Assembly (NCBI GenBank): GCA_964643355.1
Contig: CAZXPW010000011.1
Span: forward strand, 34,789 to 98,788
Length of the DNA: 64,000 nucleotides
Source: FEN-1350 sp964643355
GTDB lineage: Bacteria; Planctomycetota; Phycisphaerae; Sedimentisphaerales; Anaerohalosphaeraceae
Reading direction: 5' to 3'
This document shows, piece after piece, positions 44,575 through 52,425 of this stretch. The notes beneath the pieces are model-generated. The model did not search any database. It saw only the letters and a list, made by a program, of their open reading frames with translations, and was not told where the DNA came from. A program made the position numbers and the translations under genes. Every line of letters starts with the position of its first letter. Within the stretch, counting starts at the first letter, position 1.

Positions 44575-44975
44575 TGGTCCATTATTTGAAGTTATACGGT
44601 TGCACACTGATATCCTTTCTTGTCATCGATCTTGCATGGTTGTGGATCATGGCCCCCCGGTTTTACAGCAAGCAAATTGGATTTCTGATGAAGACCAATC
44701 CCAACTGGACGGTGGCCTTTGTGTTTTACTTGATGTTTGTTGCGGGGATTCTGGTGTTTGTCGTTACGCCGGGTTTGAAGGCCGAATCCCTGTCCAGAAC
44801 CATTTTCCTGGGGGTCATGTTCGGCTTGCTGACCTATGGAACTTATGACTTGACGAATTGGGCGATGGTCAAAGATTGGCCGTGGATCGTGTCGGTGATA
44901 GATTTGATCTGGGGGATGTTTGTATCGGCCGTGGTTGGAACCGTGGGATATCTATGTGGCCGATGGCTGGCCTGA
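44571..44975 (+). CDS. DUF2177 family membrane protein
   Basis: 134 residues with four membrane segments (YGCTLISFLVIDLAWLWIMA, WTVAFVFYLMFVAGILVFVV, TIFLGVMFGLLTYGTYDLTN, LIWGMFVSAVVGTVGYLCG). The TYGTYDLTNWA stretch is the family hallmark. Its function is unknown. In many proteobacteria DUF2177 sits with DUF1295, DUF1365, DUF2878 and cyclopropane-synthase genes, as here. First gene of a plus-strand operon of three. Confidence 0.8.
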   Translation: MMVHYLKLYGCTLISFLVIDLAWLWIMAPRFYSKQIGFLMKTNPNWTVAFVFYLMFVAGILVFVVTPGLKAESLSRTIFLGVMFGLLTYGTYDLTNWAMVKDWPWIVSVIDLIWGMFVSAVVGTVGYLCGRWLA

Positions 44976-45023
44976 CACGATGTCGTCAGATGGAAATGAC
45001 AAGAATCCAAGAAGGAAATAACG

Positions 45024-45824
45024 ATGAATGCCGTGATACTATTCTTCCTGGCGTGGGCCATCATGACGGTCGTTATGGCGATGTTTTATCTTGTCCAGAG
45101 ACGGACCCGGAATGCAACCGTCGTCGATGCGATTTGGGCTTTTGGGGTCGGAGGCACCGGGTGTTTGTACGCGGCCTTGGCAACGGGAGATCCGGTACGG
45201 CGAGCGGTACTTGGGACAATGGCCGGGATCTGGAGTTTCCGGCTGGCCGTATATCTGGTTGTTCGAGCGCAGGGCAAGCCGGAAGACGGACGCTATGCCA
45301 TGCTCCGGAAACAATGGGGGGAGCGGGCAGCCTGGAATTTTTTCATGTTCTACCAGGCACAAGCATTCTGGTCGGTTCTGTTTTCGATTCCGTTTCTGGC
45401 GGTGGCATTTAATGCGCGACCGATGTGGGCCTGGTATGATGGGGCGGCTGTGATCGTCTGGGTGGCGGCGATCGGAGGCGAGACGATCGCTGATTGGCAA
45501 TTGGCAAGGTTTCGCGGCCGATCCGAAAATGCCGGAAAGACCTGTCGTGAAGGACTTTGGCAATACAGCCGGCATCCGAACTATTTCTTTGAGTGGATTC
45601 ATTGGTTTGCGTATGTTCTTCTGGCAGTCGGTTCACGCGCATGGTGGGTCAGTCTGCTGGGTCCGGCGATTATGCTATTGTTCCTGTATCGAATAACGGG
45701 GATTCCTTACACCGAAAAACGCGCGTTGGAGACTCGAAAAGAAGATTATCAACGATATCAGCGACAGACTTCGGCCTTTTTCCCATGGAAACCCAAAAGG
45801 AACCGATATGAAATGGATCATTAA
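45024..45824 (+). CDS. DUF1295 family membrane protein (steroid 5-alpha-reductase-like fold)
   Basis: 266 residues, five to seven membrane segments. The C-terminal CREGLWQYSRHPNYFFEWIH with following IPYTEKRALETRKEDYQRYQ is the conserved signature of this family, related to steroid 5-alpha-reductases and isoprenylcysteine methyltransferases. It probably reduces or modifies a lipid chain in the membrane. It overlaps the next gene by 17 bp. Confidence 0.88.
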   Translation: MNAVILFFLAWAIMTVVMAMFYLVQRRTRNATVVDAIWAFGVGGTGCLYAALATGDPVRRAVLGTMAGIWSFRLAVYLVVRAQGKPEDGRYAMLRKQWGERAAWNFFMFYQAQAFWSVLFSIPFLAVAFNARPMWAWYDGAAVIVWVAAIGGETIADWQLARFRGRSENAGKTCREGLWQYSRHPNYFFEWIHWFAYVLLAVGSRAWWVSLLGPAIMLLFLYRITGIPYTEKRALETRKEDYQRYQRQTSAFFPWKPKRNRYEMDH

Positions 45825-46848
45825 CGCAATGGAACAGGGCTGGTTTCCGGATGGATTGATTCGATTCGGAATTCGGCATCTGGACCGGGCACGGTTGAAG
45901 CTGGAAAGCAAAGGCGGACAATTCCGCCAAATGGAAGCCAAGCGGGAGTTCATCCGCAATCTGCAAGAGCTTCCGATCGCAGTAGAAACGGAAAAGGCCA
46001 ACGAGCAGCATTACGAATTGCCGCCGGAGTTTTTTGTTTCGGTATTGGGTCCGCATCGGAAATACAGTTGCTGTCTGTGGACTGACAAAACTCGAACCCT
46101 GGGCGAGGCCGAGGCGGCGGCTTTGGAAATGGTCTCGCAGCGGGCCCAAATTCGCGACGGGATGGAGATCCTCGATTTGGGTTGCGGATGGGGAAGTCTG
46201 TCCCTGTGGCTGGCAAAGCGATTTCCCGCCTGTCGGATTGTTTCGGTTTCGAATTCTTCTCCGCAACGACAGTTCATTCAGAATCAGTGTAACGAGTTGG
46301 GACTTGCAAATGTCCGGGTGATCACCGCCGACGCCAATCATTTTCAACCGGATCAGACTTTCGACCGGGTGGTCTCCATCGAAATGTTTGAACACATGCG
46401 GAATTACCGGCAGCTTCTGGAGCGGATCGGATCGTGGTTGCGGGACGGGGGCAAGTTGTTCGTTCATATTTTCACGCATCGCCAATACGCGTACTTCTTC
46501 GAGACTGAGGGAGAAGACAACTGGCTGGGTCGATATTTTTTCACCGGAGGGCTGATGCCTTCGGATGATCTGCTGTTGTATTTTCAGGAGCACCTGGTGA
46601 TCGAGGACCATTGGAGATTATCGGGCGTCCATTACCAGAAGACCGCCGAGCAATGGCTGATCAATATGGATCGCAATCGGTTGCAGATTATGCCGCTTTT
46701 CGAATCGGTCTATGGATTGCAGGAAGCAAAGATCTGGTTCCAGCGGTGGAGGATCTTCTTTATGGCGTGTGCCGAGCTTTGGGGTTACCAAAACGGGACC
46801 GAATGGTTTGTCAGCCACTACCTTTTTCGCAAGAGAACGGGACGATAG
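45808..46848 (+). CDS. Cyclopropane-fatty-acid-synthase-family SAM methyltransferase (CNMT-like)
   Basis: 346 residues. The SAM site is MEILDLGCGWGSLSLWLAKR; VVSIEMFEHMRNYRQLLERI and GKLFVHIFTHRQYAYFFE follow. The N-terminal pattern QGWFPDGLIRFGIRHL and the CCLWTDKTRTLGEAEAAALE segment resemble the coclaurine-N-methyltransferase-like branch of the family. It likely methylates an unsaturated lipid. Its 3' end overlaps the convergent DUF2878 gene by 31 bp. A second family member lies at 47368-48648. Confidence 0.85.
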   Translation: MKWIINAMEQGWFPDGLIRFGIRHLDRARLKLESKGGQFRQMEAKREFIRNLQELPIAVETEKANEQHYELPPEFFVSVLGPHRKYSCCLWTDKTRTLGEAEAAALEMVSQRAQIRDGMEILDLGCGWGSLSLWLAKRFPACRIVSVSNSSPQRQFIQNQCNELGLANVRVITADANHFQPDQTFDRVVSIEMFEHMRNYRQLLERIGSWLRDGGKLFVHIFTHRQYAYFFETEGEDNWLGRYFFTGGLMPSDDLLLYFQEHLVIEDHWRLSGVHYQKTAEQWLINMDRNRLQIMPLFESVYGLQEAKIWFQRWRIFFMACAELWGYQNGTEWFVSHYLFRKRTGR

Positions 46849-47360
46849 AGCGTTGCGGCGATTCGGCTCAGAAGCGGGATCACCACCATCCATACCAACA
46901 GGATCCAGAAAAGTCCCGTCCAAAGGGAGGGGATCGACAGCGCCCCCAAACGCTTGCCGGCCAAATACGCCAAAGGCCCGAATACCATCCCGAGAATCGC
47001 CGCGGAGACAGGACGGTATTGCAGCCAGCGGAGCGATTCGTTCAAAGACAACGAAAAATTCAGCCACAGCATTAGTAGCCAGATCGTTGCGGACGGATGC
47101 GGCAGGAGCCAACGAGTTGGTTCATAGACCCTCAGCAGAATCAACACCGTATCCACTATCCAACCCAGAACCAGACAGATCAATCCCATCTTGAGAACAA
47201 TCAACGGGCTGGTTTTCTCAATGGCGAGAATGTGGACAAAGACCAAAACCGGAACGACAATCAAACCAAGCCACGGCATGTTGTGCGCCGCTCCAAGAAC
47301 GCAAGCGAACCAGCCGATATTCAAACTTACAATGTTCCATGCCATTTTCATGCAAACCAT
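46818..47360 (-). CDS. DUF2878 family membrane protein
   Basis: 180 residues from the ATG at 47360; ATGs at 47351 and 47345 are alternatives, and I cannot settle the start because no strong ribosome binding site is present. Five membrane segments with LGLIVVPVLVFVHIL, LGWIVDTVLILLRVY and TIWLLMLWLNFSLSLNESLRW, the family's signature. Function unknown; last gene of the minus-strand lipid operon, 7 bp after the methyltransferase gene. Confidence 0.75.
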   Translation of the reverse strand: MVCMKMAWNIVSLNIGWFACVLGAAHNMPWLGLIVVPVLVFVHILAIEKTSPLIVLKMGLICLVLGWIVDTVLILLRVYEPTRWLLPHPSATIWLLMLWLNFSLSLNESLRWLQYRPVSAAILGMVFGPLAYLAGKRLGALSIPSLWTGLFWILLVWMVVIPLLSRIAATLYRPVLLRKR

Positions 47361-47367
47361 TTCCGGA

Positions 47368-48648
47368 TCATGGCAACACCCCAAGGATCGGGTCGGGTCG
47401 CGCATGGGGTTTGCACCAGACCATTTGAACATCTCCGATATACCGTTCTTCAAAGGATCCCTCGCAATAGCACAAGTAATACTCCCACATGCGAATAAAA
47501 CGATCGGAAAATCCCATTGCCCGGACCTGATCAAGACCGGCCATGAAATTATCGCGCCAGCACCGTAATGTCCGGGCATAATGAGGCGTGATATCTTCCA
47601 GATGCACCAGCCGCAAATCGGTGGATCGTGTGCTGACCGTACATAAATGAGTGACCGAGGTCAGGCAACTGCCCGGAAAAATGTATCGCTTGATGAAATC
47701 CACTTCTCTGACATGTTGGTTATATCGCTGGTCGGTAATAGTGATGGCCTGTAGAGCCATTAGTCCGTCGGGCCTGAGAAGACGGCTACAAGTTTGGAAG
47801 AAAGTGTCCTGGTATTCATGGCCGACGGCCTCGATCATTTCAATCGAGACGAGTTTGTCGTATTGCCCGGTCAGGTCCCGATAGTCTTTTTTCAGGATTT
47901 CGATCCGGTCCTGCAGACCGGCCTTTCGAACAACGGCCCAAGCATACTCATACTGACGATCGCTGATGGTGGTGGTAGTCACACGGCAACCGTAAAGGCC
48001 GGCGGCATGCAGGGAAAATCCTCCCCATCCCGTCCCAATCTCCACGACATGGTCAGTCGGCCCGAGTTGAAGTTTGCGGCAGATCCGATCATATTTGGCC
48101 AGAGAGGCCTCTTTCAACCGACTGGACGGCGTTTCAAAGATCCCGCAGGAATAGGTCAGGGTTTCATCGAGAAAAATGCGGTAGAAATCATTGCCCAGGT
48201 CGTAATGGGCCAAAATATTCCGGCGGCTCCCAAGCCGGGTATTGCGATGCAGGATATGGAAGAGTTTGTGGATGAGTCGGTTGATCCAGGCGGGACCAAA
48301 CTCGGCTTTTTCCAGAATGGACAAGTTGCGGACAAGGATTCGGATCAGTCCAGCCAAGTCGTTGCATCGCCAGAAGCCGTCGATATATGCTTCAGCCAGT
48401 CCGATACTGCCGCCGAAAACGACGGCAGAGTGAAAACGAGAATCCAGCACCTCAAGCGTCACCTCGACCGGGTTATTATTGCTCGAAGGCCCCAGAGAAA
48501 TTGTCTTGCCAGACTCCACCAGTCGGATTCGACCCCACGCAATGCGTCCAAGGTGCCGCAAGACTATCTTCCTTGCCCAACTCCCCAAACGACCGGTAGG
48601 ATATTGGGGATCAGGCATGGATTCGTGAGGAACAATCGTATCGGTCAT
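47368..48648 (-). CDS. cfa: Cyclopropane-fatty-acyl-phospholipid synthase
   Basis: 426 residues. After an SCP2-like N-terminal region (SNNNPVEVTLEVLDSRFHSA), the catalytic domain shows RRNILAHYDLGNDFYRIFLD, MTYSCG-like LTYSCGIFE, VVEIGTGWGGFSLHAAG (SAM site), SIEMIEAVGHEYQDTFF, and RYIFPGSCL, all typical of Cfa. It methylates the double bond of membrane acyl chains to a cyclopropane, or a related product. It overlaps the DUF1365 gene by 4 bp. Confidence 0.9.
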   Translation of the reverse strand: MTDTIVPHESMPDPQYPTGRLGSWARKIVLRHLGRIAWGRIRLVESGKTISLGPSSNNNPVEVTLEVLDSRFHSAVVFGGSIGLAEAYIDGFWRCNDLAGLIRILVRNLSILEKAEFGPAWINRLIHKLFHILHRNTRLGSRRNILAHYDLGNDFYRIFLDETLTYSCGIFETPSSRLKEASLAKYDRICRKLQLGPTDHVVEIGTGWGGFSLHAAGLYGCRVTTTTISDRQYEYAWAVVRKAGLQDRIEILKKDYRDLTGQYDKLVSIEMIEAVGHEYQDTFFQTCSRLLRPDGLMALQAITITDQRYNQHVREVDFIKRYIFPGSCLTSVTHLCTVSTRSTDLRLVHLEDITPHYARTLRCWRDNFMAGLDQVRAMGFSDRFIRMWEYYLCYCEGSFEERYIGDVQMVWCKPHARPDPILGVLP

Positions 48649-49418
48649 GATTTTCCCTCCTCAGGGGTTCTCTTTTCCGGATGGGTGTAGAAAGTCGCGC
48701 CTTTATACCACAGCCGCAAGGCCTGCCAGTAGATTCGGGCAAGGACCTGAACGGTCATGGCCGGATAGCGAATCAGAACCCGAGCCAGGGCAGAACCGGT
48801 GATCTCCATTCGCTGCAGACTCAGCGTGGCGTCGAACAACTTGGTTTCCTTGTCAAAGTTTTGCATGTGAACCTGGATCCGATCGGATGGTTCCTGAAAT
48901 CGCCATATATAATCCAAATTCATATCCATAAACGGAGAAACATGAAAATCCTTTTTCAGACGATACTGTTTCCATGGATCGTGGTCTTCGTTCTCGGTTT
49001 CAGTGAGTACATGGCAATGACGCTGCTGCCAGGGAGTATTGGTAATCTCGGCGACAATCGTATCGACGCGGCGGCCCGAACTATCGAAGCAGTAGAAGAA
49101 GCTTACGGGATTAAAACAATGGCCGAGGTATCGCAAGTGGGTCAACAGACGAATCGGGCCGGAAGGTTTGGTTCCGGTTCGGTCGGCAATCAGTTCCCGC
49201 ACGGCGCTGTCCAGCGAGATGCGAGGATCCCCGAAATGATCGGTCCGTCGAAAACAAGCCAGATTCCACCGATTCACAGACCAAAACCAGCGGCCGCGAA
49301 ACACGGTATCCAGTTCATCCAGATCCAGGTACATCATGAACAGGCGATACTCAAATTGGTTTTGGACTTTGCCAAACCGTCGATGACGAACTGTGCCTTC
49401 GTAGATGGCGCTATGCAC
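48645..49418 (-). CDS. DUF1365 family protein
   Basis: 257 residues from a GTG at 49418, 2 bp after the stop of the oxidoreductase gene; the ATG at 49448 would overlap that gene by 28 bp and is less likely, because the family usually begins with HSALYEG-like sequence, here HSAIYEGTVRHRRFG. Other conserved parts: LTHLRYLGHCFNPVSFFYCF, ITNTPWQQRHCHVL, FHVSPFMDMNLDY. Biochemical role unknown; it travels with Cfa-type genes and FAD oxidoreductases. Confidence 0.88.
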   Translation of the reverse strand: MHSAIYEGTVRHRRFGKVQNQFEYRLFMMYLDLDELDTVFRGRWFWSVNRWNLACFRRTDHFGDPRISLDSAVRELIADRTGTKPSGPIRLLTHLRYLGHCFNPVSFFYCFDSSGRRVDTIVAEITNTPWQQRHCHVLTETENEDHDPWKQYRLKKDFHVSPFMDMNLDYIWRFQEPSDRIQVHMQNFDKETKLFDATLSLQRMEITGSALARVLIRYPAMTVQVLARIYWQALRLWYKGATFYTHPEKRTPEEGKS

Positions 49419-49420
49419 GG

Positions 49421-50662
49421 TTACAATCCCTTTCCGAAGTAGCGACAAACGGCCAATGCGCTGTTGACGCCGTCTTCATGGAATCCATTCCCCCAGTACG
49501 CCCCGCAGTAGTGCGTCCGATTCACGCCGCTGATTTCACCGTGACGGGTCTGCATAGCAACGGAGGCCGAATTGAAGATTGGGTGGCTGTATTCGATGAC
49601 CTGGGCGATCTTTCGGCTATCGACGGCCTTTCCGGCGTTGAGCGAAACACAAACGGGGGCCGGAGCAGGGATGGATTGAAGAAGATTCATATAATAGGTG
49701 AGAACAACCTGGTCTTGCGGACCTGAAGGGATGCGATAATTCCAACTGGCCCAAACCTTCCGCCTCTGGGGGAGCAGGGACGAATCCGTATGCAGAATGG
49801 CGGTATTGGGTTGATATGGAATTGAGCTGAGAATGGCAGACTCGGCTTCGGTTGGATCCGCCAACAAGGCCAGGGCCTGATCGCTGTGGGTGGCCAATAT
49901 TACATGATCATACTCGGCGGTTTGACCCTGAGCGGTTCGCACCGAGACACTGTCCGAAGTCCGACGGATTGCAACGACCGGGGTACGAAGATGAATCTGA
50001 TCCCGGAAACCCTCGGTCATGGCTCGGACATACTGACGCGAGCCGCCGCGAATGGTCAGCCATTGGGGCTGATCGTGGATATTGAGGAATCCGTGATGAT
50101 GGAAAAACCGAACAAAAAAACGGGCCGGGATGTTCCCAAACCGCTCGGGCGCCGCCGACCAGATGGCAGAACCCATCGGAATAATAAAGAAATCGCGGAA
50201 AAACCGGCTGTATCCGTTTTGCTCCAGCCATTCGGTCAGGGTCCAGTCGCCGGGATCGTTAAGGATCCGAAAATAATCGCGTTTGAACCGGTAAATCTCG
50301 AATAACATTCGCCAGAAACGCAGACGGAACAGATTGCTTCGCTGGGCCCAGAGAGCATCCAAAGATCGCGGGCTGTATTCCAGGCCGGTGGAATCGCAAT
50401 GAACGCTGAAGCTCATATTGCTGTTTTGCCAGACGACTCCCAGTTGGTTCAATAAACGAATCAGATTCGGATAGGTCTTGGTATTGAAAACGATAAATCC
50501 CGTGTCAACCGGATAGGTAACTCCCTCAACCTCGATATCCCGGGTATTGGAATGACCGCCGATATAGTCATTTTGCTCAAAGACGGCAAGGTGATGATCG
50601 CGACACAGCAGGTATGCCGCCGTCAGCCCCGAGATTCCGCTGCCGATAATGGCAATCCGCAT
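49421..50662 (-). CDS. FAD-dependent amine-oxidase-type oxidoreductase
   Basis: 413 residues. The dinucleotide-binding loop is MRIAIIGSGISGLTAAYLLC with AVFEQNDYIGGHSNT after it. The C-terminal FAD motif is CGAYWGNGFHEDGVNSALAV. This family of COG2907-like proteins is linked with DUF1365 and Cfa-type genes and is thought to act on unsaturated or methylated acyl chains. The gene is 6 bp after the desaturase gene. Confidence 0.87.
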   Translation of the reverse strand: MRIAIIGSGISGLTAAYLLCRDHHLAVFEQNDYIGGHSNTRDIEVEGVTYPVDTGFIVFNTKTYPNLIRLLNQLGVVWQNSNMSFSVHCDSTGLEYSPRSLDALWAQRSNLFRLRFWRMLFEIYRFKRDYFRILNDPGDWTLTEWLEQNGYSRFFRDFFIIPMGSAIWSAAPERFGNIPARFFVRFFHHHGFLNIHDQPQWLTIRGGSRQYVRAMTEGFRDQIHLRTPVVAIRRTSDSVSVRTAQGQTAEYDHVILATHSDQALALLADPTEAESAILSSIPYQPNTAILHTDSSLLPQRRKVWASWNYRIPSGPQDQVVLTYYMNLLQSIPAPAPVCVSLNAGKAVDSRKIAQVIEYSHPIFNSASVAMQTRHGEISGVNRTHYCGAYWGNGFHEDGVNSALAVCRYFGKGL

Positions 50663-50668
50663 GGATGA

Positions 50669-51664
50669 TTACCCAGGCAAGGATTGTACGCCCCGCCGCC
50701 CAGCGACGGAGACGGAGGAACGGTCTTGTTTGCGCCATTCATCCGTAAGTTCATTGAGATCCCAGACGATACCAAGCCATTGCAGAATTTTGAGAACATA
50801 GTAGGTCAAATCGAATTCCCACCAGTAAAACCCGTTCCGGACGGCGATGGGATAATGGTGGTGGTTGTTGTGCCAGCCCTCGCCGAAAGTGATGATGGCC
50901 AAAAGCCAGTTGTTTCGGCTTTGGTCCGGCGTGGGGTAACGCCGCCGACCCCACAAGTGATCCAGAGAGTTGATGGTCGATGTGGCATGGTAAAGGGCAA
51001 CTGTGGAAATGAAAAATCCCCAAACGGCCATCTGAAGGCCGCTGGTCTTGGCCGAGGGCACATTCACCCTCAACCATTCACCGACGCCGATCAAGGCCAG
51101 TAGCAACAACAAAGGAACCATCGCGCTGAAACGGTTCAGAAAGACCAATTCCGGAAACACGACAAGATTTTTGACCAGTTCTTTGCGCGTTGCAAAATAT
51201 TTCGGAGTCAAAAGCCACAGAACATGACTCCACCAGAATCCTTTCTGGACCGGGGAATGAATATCTTCGGGTTGGTCTGCAAACCGATGATGATGCCGAT
51301 GGTGGCCGGCCCACCACAAGGGGCCCCGCTGGACGGCGGAATTCCCGAGAATGGCCAGAATGAATTGCCAAACACGCGAGGTTTTGTAAGTTCTGTGCGA
51401 AAAATATCGATGATATCCGCCGGTAATGGCCAGCATACGGATTACATAGAGGCCAACCGCCGTCATTACCGCAACCGGACTCCATCCAACCCAGATGACT
51501 CCCAGGCAGGCGACATGCAGGAACAAAAAGGGGAGGATTCGCAGCCAATCGATCTTTTCAATTTGTCCGGGGTCCTGAATGTCGAGAACGGCGTCATCAT
51601 CGACCCATCGAAGGAAAGTTCTGAGAATCCGATTCTGTTGCTGTTTACTCGGATTTTCAATCAT
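50669..51664 (-). CDS. Membrane-bound fatty acid desaturase (delta-9 type)
   Basis: 331 residues from the ATG at 51664 (a TTG at 51679 is open). The three histidine boxes are present: YHRYFSHRTYK, GHHRHHHRFADQ, and WHNNHHHYP, which bind the di-iron centre. Four membrane segments flank them. It uses O2 and reduced ferredoxin or cytochrome b5 to put a double bond into an acyl chain, the substrate for the Cfa-type enzymes downstream. An oxygen-dependent enzyme here implies that the organism meets O2 at times. Confidence 0.9.
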   Translation of the reverse strand: MIENPSKQQQNRILRTFLRWVDDDAVLDIQDPGQIEKIDWLRILPFLFLHVACLGVIWVGWSPVAVMTAVGLYVIRMLAITGGYHRYFSHRTYKTSRVWQFILAILGNSAVQRGPLWWAGHHRHHHRFADQPEDIHSPVQKGFWWSHVLWLLTPKYFATRKELVKNLVVFPELVFLNRFSAMVPLLLLLALIGVGEWLRVNVPSAKTSGLQMAVWGFFISTVALYHATSTINSLDHLWGRRRYPTPDQSRNNWLLAIITFGEGWHNNHHHYPIAVRNGFYWWEFDLTYYVLKILQWLGIVWDLNELTDEWRKQDRSSVSVAGRRGVQSLPG

Positions 51665-51854
51665 ATACACAATCCACAACCAAACACGGAAAGTGCCGAA
51701 ACAAACAATGCCGCTAATCCCGTTGAGCCGTCCGTTACCGTAAAAAGAATACCGGGTCCCATCTTGGAATCAACAACAAAATATGAATTCTCTTTCGCAC
51801 ATCAACAGAAGAATTGCACGAGGGCGGAGGATTGCCCGCTCGATTACGAAGGAT

Positions 51855-52028
51855 TTAACCGGTCCTTCGAATGGCCTCCAGAGCCATCGCAACCGGCTGG
51901 GCCAAATCTTTGTCGTTAGTCAGGGAAGTAAGTTTTTCGACAGCCTCTTTGCCTCCGAAAGACTGTAACTCCTGAATCAGGTAGGCCTGGACGGCTTGCC
52001 GAACAATTCTACCAAATATCCTGGTCAT
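51855..52028 (-). CDS. Small protein of unknown function
   Basis: 57 residues, MTRIFGRIVRQAVQAYLIQE followed by a segment ending MALEAIRRTG. Predicted helical and HEAT-like, with protein-like composition and AGG 5 nt before the ATG. It lies 190 bp upstream of the desaturase gene on the same strand. I know no homologue. The 190-bp gap between them may hold the lipid-operon promoter, but none is obvious. Confidence 0.4.
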   Translation of the reverse strand: MTRIFGRIVRQAVQAYLIQELQSFGGKEAVEKLTSLTNDKDLAQPVAMALEAIRRTG

Positions 52029-52149
52029 TACAACCTATCGCTATACGCTCACTTTTTGATGACTTTTCTCCTTGAAATACGGTATGCGGAACCGCGATCT
52101 TCCGGACTTCCAGTACCTTGATATGCTTGTTCCCTGGCTAACCCAAAAA

Positions 52150-52205
52150 ACTCAAACGAACCATTGACTCAGATCAAGAAACCAACAATACTCATACGAA
52201 CCATG
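52150..52205. repeat. Direct repeat ACTCAWACGAACCAT, two copies 40 bp apart
   Basis: ACTCAAACGAACCAT (52150-52164) and ACTCATACGAACCAT (52190-52204) differ in one base and are 40 bp apart from start to start, near four helical turns. They lie about 45-125 bp upstream of the regulator's promoter. They could be an operator for the regulator gene or a binding site for another tandem-binding protein. Confidence 0.5.
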
Positions 52206-52250
52206 TTTGTGCGATCCGGGTTGACAGGAAATCGGTTCTGTACGAATTCT

Positions 52251-52279
52251 TTCGAGGATACTTGAATCTACGATATAAT
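52251..52279 (+). promoter_or_regulatory. Putative promoter of the XylR-type regulator
   Basis: A perfect TATAAT at 52274-52279 with a weak TTCGAG at 52251-52256, 17 bp apart. The gene start is about 145 bp further on, so the leader would be long. A weak -35 fits an activator-dependent or low-level promoter. Confidence 0.45.
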
Positions 52280-52425
52280 GTTGATTGTCGAACCGTTTGC
52301 CGCTTTCACTGAATCCGCTTTGGTTCCGAAATCCCCGGCTGGAGGGGTTTTGAACATGGTATGGTTGAAGAGAAGTCCATGATTCACGAGTCTTGTCCAT
52401 TGAAAAAACGAGGATGAGTGTACCG

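Larger units (their letters stand above)
52029..52425. other. Intergenic region upstream of the XylR-type regulator
   Basis: About 400 bp without a gene. It holds a 15-bp direct repeat at 40-bp spacing (52150-52205) and a TATAAT promoter for the regulator at 52251-52279. The isolated TTGACA at 52221 has no matching -10 at normal distance. No inverted repeat of note. Confidence 0.6.

Noticed and set aside
52221..52226. TTGACA as -35 of the XylR-type regulator
   Set aside because: No acceptable -10 at 15-19 bp; the TATAAT at 52274 is too far from it.
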